A DNA stretch of 64,000 nucleotides from Morchella semilibera. Lineage: Eukaryota; Ascomycota; Pezizomycetes; Pezizales; Morchellaceae. The notes beneath the pieces are model-generated. The model saw only the letters and a program-made list of their open reading frames with translations, made no database searches and was not told the origin of the DNA. A program made the position numbers and the translations under genes. How positions within the stretch are numbered: the stretch's first letter is position 1; each line of letters starts with the position of its first letter. This document shows, piece after piece, positions 56,891 through 64,000 of the stretch. The stretch covers positions 1,013,182 to 1,077,181 of the forward strand of contig WBVU01000019.1 in assembly GCA_009192285.1 (NCBI GenBank), written 5' to 3'.

Positions 56891-59800
56891 AGGCAGGGAA
56901 GAATATCAATTCGGTGTCACCAAGTTAGGCACCACAGTGGGTGCAGGAGTGCTTTTGCTTGAGGCGGGAGTTGCTTTCGGTGTCCGCTCGCACAGGTTAG
57001 CACGTCGAAGACGTGCGAAAGCAACCGTTAGTTGGTCAGGGGGTTAGGGGGTCAGGGGTTAGTGCACAGAGCAAAAACGAGGGGCAGGGACAAGACGTCG
57101 ATTGGGTGTCGGCAAGTTGGTCACCACAGTGGGTGCAGGAGTGCTTTTGCTTGAGGCGGGAGTTGCTTTCGGTGTCCGCTCGCACAGGTTAGCACGTCGA
57201 AGACGTGCGAAAGCAACCGTTAGTTGGTCAGGGGGTTAGGGGTCAGGGGTTAGTGCACAGAGCAAAAACGAGGGGCAGGGACAAGACGTCGATTGGGTGT
57301 CGGCAAGTTGGTCACCACAGTGGGTGCAGGAGTGCTTTTGCTTGAGGCGGGAGTTGCTTTCGGTGTCCGCTCGCACAGGTTAGCACGTCGAAGACGTGCG
57401 AAAGCAACCGTTAGTTGGTCAGGGGGTTAGGGGGTCAGGGGTTAGTGCACAGAGCAAAAACGAGGGGCAGGGACAAGACGTCGATTGGGTGTCGGCAAGT
57501 TGGTCACCACAGTGGGTGCAGGAGTGCTTTTGCTTGAGGCGGGAGTTGCTTTCGGTGTCCGCTCGCACAGGTTAGCACGTCGAAGACGTGCGAAAGCAAC
57601 CGTTAGTTGGTCAGGGGGTTAGGGGGTCAGGGGTTAGTGCACAGAGCAAAAACGAGGGGCAGGGACAAGACGTCGATTGGGTGTCGGCAAGTTGGTCACC
57701 ACAGTGGGTGCAGGAGTGCTTTTGCTTGAGGCGGGAGTTGCTTTCGGTGTCCGCTCGCACAGGTTAGCACGTCGAAGACGTGCGAAAGCAACCGTTAGTT
57801 GGTCAGGGGGTTAGGGGGTCAGGGGTTAGTGCACAGAGCAAAAACGAGGGGCAGGGACAAGACGTCGATTGGGTGTCGGCAAGTTGGTCACCACAGTGGG
57901 TGCAGGAGTGCTTTTGCTTGAGGCGGGAGTTGCTTTCGGTGTCCGCTCGCACAGGTTAGCACGTCGAAGACGTGCGAAAGCAACCGTTAGTTGGTCAGGG
58001 GGTTAGGGGGTCAGGGGTTAGTGCACAGAGCAAAAACGAGGGGCAGGGACAAGACGTCGATTGGGTGTCGGCAAGTTGGTCACCACAGTGGGTGCAGGAG
58101 TGCTTTTGCTTGAGGCGGGAGTTGCTTTCGGTGTCCGCTCGCACAGGTTAGCACGTCGAAGACGTGCGAAAGCAACCGTTAGTTGGTCAGGGGGTTAGGG
58201 GGTCAGGGGTTAGTGCACAGAGCAAAAACGAGGGGCAGGGACAAGACGTCGATTGGGTGTCGGCAAGTTGGTCACCACAGTGGGTGCAGGAGTGCTTTTG
58301 CTTGAGGCGGGAGTTGCTTTCGGTGTCCGCTCGCACAGGTTAGCACGTCGAAGACGTGCGAAAGCAACCGTTAGTTGGTCAGGGGGTTAGGGGGTCAGGG
58401 GTTAGTGCACAGAGCAAAAACGAGGGGCAGGGACAAGACGTCGATTGGGTGTCGGCAAGTTGGTCACCACAGTGGGTGCAGGAGTGCTTTTGCTTGAGGC
58501 GGGAGTTGCTTTCGGTGTCCGCTCGCACAGGTTAGCACGTCGAAGACGTGCGAAAGCAACCGTTAGTTGGTCAGGGGGTTAGGGGGTCAGGGGTTAGTGC
58601 ACAGAGCAAAAACGAGGGGCAGGGACAAGACGTCGATTGGGTGTCGGCAAGTTGGTCACCACAGTGGGTGCAGGAGTGCTTTTGCTTGAGGCGGGAGTTG
58701 CTTTCGGTGTCCGCTCGCACAGGTTAGCACGTCGAAGACGTGCGAAAGCAACCGTTAGTTGGTCAGGGGGTTAGGGGGTCAGGGGTTAGTGCACAGAGCA
58801 AAAACGAGGGGCAGGGACAAGACGTCGATTGGGTGTCGGCAAGTTGGTCACCACAGTGGGTGCAGGAGTGCTTTTGCTTGAGGCGGGAGTTGCTTTTCGG
58901 TGTCCGCTCGCACAGGTTAGCACGTCGAAGACGTGCGAAAGCAACCGTTAGTTGGTCAGGGGGTTAGGGGGTCAGGGGTTAGTGCACAGAGCAAAAACGA
59001 GGGGCAGGGACAAGACGTCGATTGGGTGTCGGCAAGTTGGTCACCACAGTGGGTGCAGGAGTGCTTTTGCTTGAGGCGGGAGTTGCTTTCGGTGTCCGCT
59101 CGCACAGGTTAGCACGTCGAAGACGTGCGAAAGCAACCGTTAGTTGGTCAGGGGGTTAGGGGGTCAGGGGTTAGTGCACAGAGCAAAAACGAGGGGCAGG
59201 GACAAGACGTCGATTGGGTGTCGGCAAGTTGGTCACCACAGTGGGTGCAGGAGTGCTTTTGCTTGAGGCGGGAGTTGCTTTCGGTGTCCGCTCGCACAGG
59301 TTAGCACGTCGAAGACGTGCGAAAGCAACCGTTAGTTGGTCAGGGGGTTAGGGGGTCAGGGGTTAGTGCACAGAGCAAAAACGAGGGCAGGGACAAGACG
59401 TCGATTGGGTGTCGGCAAGTTGGTCACCACAGTGGGTGCAGGAGTGCTTTTGCTTGAGGCGGGAGTTGCTTTCGGTGTCCGCTCGCACAGGTTAGCACGT
59501 CGAAGACGTGCGAAAGCAACCGTTAGTTGGTCAGGGGGTTAGGGGGTCAGGGGTTAGTGCACAGAGCAAAAACGAGGGGCAGGGACAAGACGTCGATTGG
59601 GTGTCGGCAAGTTGGTCACCACAGTGGGTGCAGGAGTGCTTTTGCTTGAGGCGGGAGTTGCTTTCGGTGTCCGCTCGCACAGGTTAGCACGTCGAAGACG
59701 TGCGAAAGCAACCGTTAGTTGGTCAGGGGGTTAGGGGGTCAGGGGTTAGTGCACAGAGCAAAAACGAGGGGCAGGGACAAGACGTCGATTGGGTGTCGGC

Positions 59801-62800
59801 AAGTTGGTCACCACAGTGGGTGCAGGAGTGCTTTTGCTTGAGGCGGGAGTTGCTTTCGGTGTCCGCTCGCACAGGTTAGCACGTCGAAGACGTGCGAAAG
59901 CAACCGTTAGTTGGTCAGGGGGTTAGGGGGTCAGGGGTTAGTGCACAGAGCAAAAACGAGGGGCAGGGACAAGACGTCGATTGGGTGTCGGCAAGTTGGT
60001 CACCACAGTGGGTGCAGGAGTGCTTTTGCTTGAGGCGGGAGTTGCTTTCGGTGTCCGCTCGCACAGGTTAGCACGTCGAAGACGTGCGAAAGCAACCGTT
60101 AGTTGGTCAGGGGGTTAGGGGGTCAGGGGTTAGTGCACAGAGCAAAAACGAGGGGCAGGGACAAGACGTCGATTGGGTGTCGGCAAGTTGGTCACCACAG
60201 TGGGTGCAGGAGTGCTTTTGCTTGAGGCGGGAGTTGCTTTCGGTGTCCGCTCGCACAGGTTAGCACGTCGAAGACGTGCGAAAGCAACCGTTAGTTGGTC
60301 AGGGGGTTAGGGGGTCAGGGGTTAGTGCACAGAGCAAAAACGAGGGGCAGGGACAAGACGTCGATTGGGTGTCGGCAAGTTGGTCACCACAGTGGGTGCA
60401 GGAGTGCTTTTGCTTGAGGCGGGAGTTGCTTTCGGTGTCCGCTCGCACAGGTTAGCACGTCGAAGACGTGCGAAAGCAACCGTTAGTTGGTCAGGGGGTT
60501 AGGGGGTCAGGGGTTAGTGCACAGAGCAAAAACGAGGGGCAGGGACAAGACGTCGATTGGGTGTCGGCAAGTTGGTCACCACAGTGGGTGCAGGAGTGCT
60601 TTTGCTTGAGGCGGGAGTTGCTTTCGGTGTCCGCTCGCACAGGTTAGCACGTCGAAGACGTGCGAAAGCAACCGTTAGTTGGTCAGGGGGTTAGGGGGTC
60701 AGGGGTTAGTGCACAGAGCAAAAACGAGGGGCAGGGACAAGACGTCGATTGGGTGTCGGCAAGTTGGTCACCACAGTGGGTGCAGGAGTGCTTTTGCTTG
60801 AGGCGGGAGTTGCTTTCGGTGTCCGCTCGCACAGGTTAGCACGTCGAAGACGTGCGAAAGCAACCGTTAGTTGGTCAGGGGGTTAGGGGGTCAGGGGTTA
60901 GTGCACAGAGCAAAAACGAGGGGCAGGGACAAGACGTCGATTGGGTGTCGGCAAGTTGGTCACCACAGTGGGTGCAGGAGTGCTTTTGCTTGAGGCGGGA
61001 GTTGCTTTCGGTGTCCGCTCGCACAGGTTAGCACGTCGAAGACGTGCGAAAGCAACCGTTAGTTGGTCAGGGGGTTAGGGGGTCAGGGGTTAGTGCACAG
61101 AGCAAAAACGAGGGGCAGGGACAAGACGTCGATTGGGTGTCGGCAAGTTGGTCACCACAGTGGGTGCAGGAGTGCTTTTGCTTGAGGCGGGAGTTGCTTT
61201 CGGTGTCCGCTCGCACAGGTTAGCACGTCGAAGACGTGCGAAAGCAACCGTTAGTTGGTCAGGGGGTTAGGGGGTCAGGGGTTAGTGCACAGAGCAAAAA
61301 CGAGGGGCAGGGACAAGACGTCGATTGGGTGTCGGCAAGTTGGTCACCACAGTGGGTGCAGGAGTGCTTTTGCTTGAGGCGGGAGTTGCTTTCGGTGTCC
61401 GCTCGCACAGGTTAGCACGTCGAAGACGTGCGAAAGCAACCGTTAGTTGGTCAGGGGGTTAGGGGGTCAGGGGTTAGTGCACAGAGCAAAAACGAGGGGC
61501 AGGGACAAGACGTCGATTGGGTGTCGGCAAGTTGGTCACCACAGTGGGTGCAGGAGTGCTTTTGCTTGAGGCGGGAGTTGCTTTCGGTGTCCGCTCGCAC
61601 AGGTTAGCACGTCGAAGACGTGCGAAAGCAACCGTTAGTTGGTCAGGGGGTTAGGGGGTCAGGGGTTAGTGCACAGAGCAAAAAACGAGGGGCAGGGACA
61701 AGACGTCGATTGGGTGTCGGCAAGTTGGTCACCACAGTGGGTGCAGGAGTGCTTTTGCTTGAGGCGGGAGTTGCTTTCGGTGTCCGCTCGCACAGGTTAG
61801 CACGTCGAAGACGTGCGAAAGCAACCGTTAGTTGGTCAGGGGGTTAGGGGGTCAGGGGTTAGTGCACAGAGCAAAAACGAGGGGCAGGGACAAGACGTCG
61901 ATTGGGTGTCGGCAAGTTGGTCACCACAGTGGGTGCAGGAGTGCTTTTGCTTGAGGCGGGAGTTGCTTTCGGTGTCCGCTCGCACAGGTTAGCACGTCGA
62001 AGACGTGCGAAAGCAACCGTTAGTTGGTCAGGGGTTAGGGGGTCAGGGGTTAGTGCACAGAGCAAAAACGAGGGGCAGGGACAAGACGTCGATTGGGTGT
62101 CGGCAAGTTGGTCACCACAGTGGGTGCAGGAGTGCTTTTGCTTGAGGCGGGAGTTGCTTTCGGTGTCCGCTCGCACAGGTTAGCACGTCGAAGACGTGCG
62201 AAAGCAACCGTTAGTTGGTCAGGGGGTTAGGGGTCAGGGGTTAGTGCACAGAGCAAAAACGAGGGGCAGGGACAAGACGTCGATTGGGTGTCGGCAAGTT
62301 GGTCACCACAGTGGGTGCAGGAGTGCTTTTGCTTGAGGCGGGAGTTGCTTTCGGTGTCCGCTCGCACAGGTTAGCACGTCGAAGACGTGCGAAAGCAACC
62401 GTTAGTTGGTCAGGGGGTTAGGGGGTCAGGGGTTAGTGCACAGAGCAAAAACGAGGGGCAGGGACAAGACGTCGATTGGGTGTCGGCAAGTTGGTCACCA
62501 CAGTGGGTGCAGGAGTGCTTTTGCTTGAGGCGGGAGTTGCTTTCGGTGTCCGCTCGCACAGGTTAGCACGTCGAAGACGTGCGAAAGCAACCGTTAGTTG
62601 GTCAGGGGGTTAGGGGGTCAGGGGTTAGTGCACAGAGCAAAAACGAGGGGCAGGGACAAGACGTCGATTGGGTGTCGGCAAGTTGGTCACCACAGTGGGT
62701 GCAGGAGTGCTTTTGCTTGAGGCGGGGAGTTGCTTTTCGGTGTCCGCTCGCACAGGTTAGCACGTCGAAGACGTGCGAAAGCAACCGTTAGTTGGTCAGG

Positions 62801-64000
62801 GGGTTAGGGGGTCAGGGGTTAGTGCACAGAGCAAAAACGAGGGGCAGGGACAAGACGTCGATTGGGTGTCGGCAAGTTGGTCACCACAGTGGGTGCAGGA
62901 GTGCTTTTGCTTGAGGCGGGAGTTGCTTTCGGTGTCCGCTCGCACAGGTTAGCACGTCGAAGACGTGCGAAAGCAACCGTTAGTTTGGTCAGGGGGTTAG
63001 GGGGTCAGGGGTTAGTGCACAGAGCAAAAACGAGGGGCAGGGACAAGACGTCGATTGGGTGTCGGCAAGTTGGTCACCACAGTGGGTGCAGGAGTGCTTT
63101 TGCTTGAGGCGGGAGTTGCTTTCGGTGTCCGCTCGCACAGGTTAGCACGTCGAAGACGTGCGAAAGCAACCGTTAGTTGGTCAGGGGGTTAGGGGGTCAG
63201 GGGTTAGTGCACAGAGCAAAAACGAGGGGCAGGGACAAGACGTCGATTGGGTGTCGGCAAGTTGGTCACCACAGTGGGTTGCAGGAGTGCTTTTGCTTGA
63301 GGCGGGAGTTGCTTTCGGTGTCCGCTCGCACAGGTTAGCACGTCGAAGACGTGCGAAAGCAACCGTTAGTTGGTCAGGGGGTTAGGGGGTCAGGGGTTAG
63401 TGCACAGAGCAAAAACGAGGGGCAGGGACAAGACGTCGATTGGGGTGTCGGCAAGTTGGTCACCACAGTGGGTGCAGGAGTGCTTTTTGCTTGAGGCGGG
63501 AGTTGCTTTCGGTGTCCGCTCGCACAGGTTAGCACGTCGAAGACGTGCGAAAGCAACCGTTAGTTGGTCAGGGGGTTAGGGGGTCCAGGGGTTAGTGCAC
63601 AGAGCAAAAACGAGGGGCAGGGACAAGACGTCGATTGGGTGTCGGCAAGTTGGTCACCACAGTGGGTGCAGGAGTGCTTTTGCTTGAGGCGGGTAGTTGC
63701 TTTCGGTGTCCGCTCGCACAGGTTAGCACGTCGAAGACGTGCGAAAGCAACCGTTAGTTGGTCAGGTTAGGGGGTCAGGGGTTAGTGCACAGAGCAAAAA
63801 ACGAGGGGCAGGGACAAGACGTCGATTGGGTGTCGGCAAGTTGGTCACCACAGTGGGTGCAGGAGTGCTTTTGCTTGAGGCGGAGTTGCTTTCGGTGTCC
63901 GCTCGCACAGGTTAGCACGTCGAAGACGTGCGAAAGCAACCGTTAGTTGGTCAGGGGGTTAGGGGGTCAGGGGTTAGTGCACAGAGCAAAAACGGGGGGC
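56891..64000 (+). repeat. Subtelomeric 192-bp satellite, about 37 copies
   Basis: After one diverged unit (56891-56935), a 192-bp unit repeats nearly unchanged to the window end (for example GTGCAGGAGTGCTTTTGC at 56941, 57133, 57324, 57516). Each unit contains GGTCAGGGGGTTAGGGGG then TCAGGGGTTAG, which embeds the telomere-like GGTTAGGG. It also has two overlapping perfect inverted repeats: GTTGCTTTCG with CGAAAGCAAC (56970-56979/57016-57025 in the first unit) and GCACGTC-GAA-GACGTGC. Single-base indels are rare up to about 62.7 kb and frequent after it. The 60-90-codon ORFs in it are satellite shadows. It continues past the window. Confidence 0.95.

Noticed and set aside
56935-63946. Repeated 60-93-codon ORFs in the satellite, with unit length a multiple of three (192 bp)
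   Set aside because: Every frame is closed by stops within each unit, ORFs appear only where indels shift frame, and the DNA rather than the protein is conserved.
56891-64000. CRISPR-like array or rDNA spacer
   Set aside because: Units are contiguous and identical, with no unique spacers and no rRNA sequence; it is a satellite.

Overview
The window reads as subtelomeric DNA of a filamentous ascomycete. The evidence is short introns (45-55 nt) with GT...CTAAY/CTGAC...AG signals, CT-rich leaders, TTAGGG-type telomere-like motifs, solo LTRs, pogo/Fot1-type DNA transposons, a telomere-linked OrsD-RecQ helicase gene and a terminal satellite. A Pezizomycete-like genome (large, repeat-rich, gene-poor) is a guess from the style. 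Only about 9 kb of 64 kb looks like intact coding sequence.

Layout. 1-5.2 kb is a nest of mobile elements: a pogo-type transposon (2443-5155) with exact 28-bp inverted ends, split by a solo LTR with a 5-bp target duplication, and carrying a 137-bp MITE whose family also sits in a neighbouring LTR and in the helicase gene. 6.05-8.35 kb holds an intact nine-exon gene of an unrecognised, probably multicopy fungal family with a weak nuclease-like core. 9.2-10.3 kb is a second pogo-like transposase relic, also split by a solo LTR. 11.3-12.0 kb is a putative acidic protein gene. 12-27 kb is mostly decayed repeats, including two degenerate tandem arrays and a MITE. 27.3-37.5 kb is the only compact gene island, all on the + strand: a TET/JBP-like 2-oxoglutarate oxygenase (413 aa after splicing), a small coiled-coil protein (122 aa) and a telomere-linked zinc-finger/RecQ helicase (1685 aa, 8 exons, intact after splicing out an intron that hosts a MITE). 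Two TA-flanked MITEs of one family lie between these genes. 37.5-56.9 kb is gene-poor: MITEs, homopolymer blocks, a possible dead gene and a degenerate 150-bp tandem array. From about 56.9 kb to the end lies a homogeneous 192-bp satellite (about 37 copies) with telomere-like GGTTAGGGGG motifs and strong hairpins. Its copies become indel-rich in the last 1.3 kb, as expected near a contig end.

How the parts fit. The G-rich strand of the satellite runs 5' to 3' to the right, so the chromosome end probably lies to the right. The helicase belongs to a family known to sit next to fungal telomeres. The DNA-oxygenase-like gene beside it raises the possibility of a subtelomeric DNA-modification plus helicase module; that link is inference. 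Exon structures were built by hand from splice motifs and reading-frame continuity, without transcripts or database searches.
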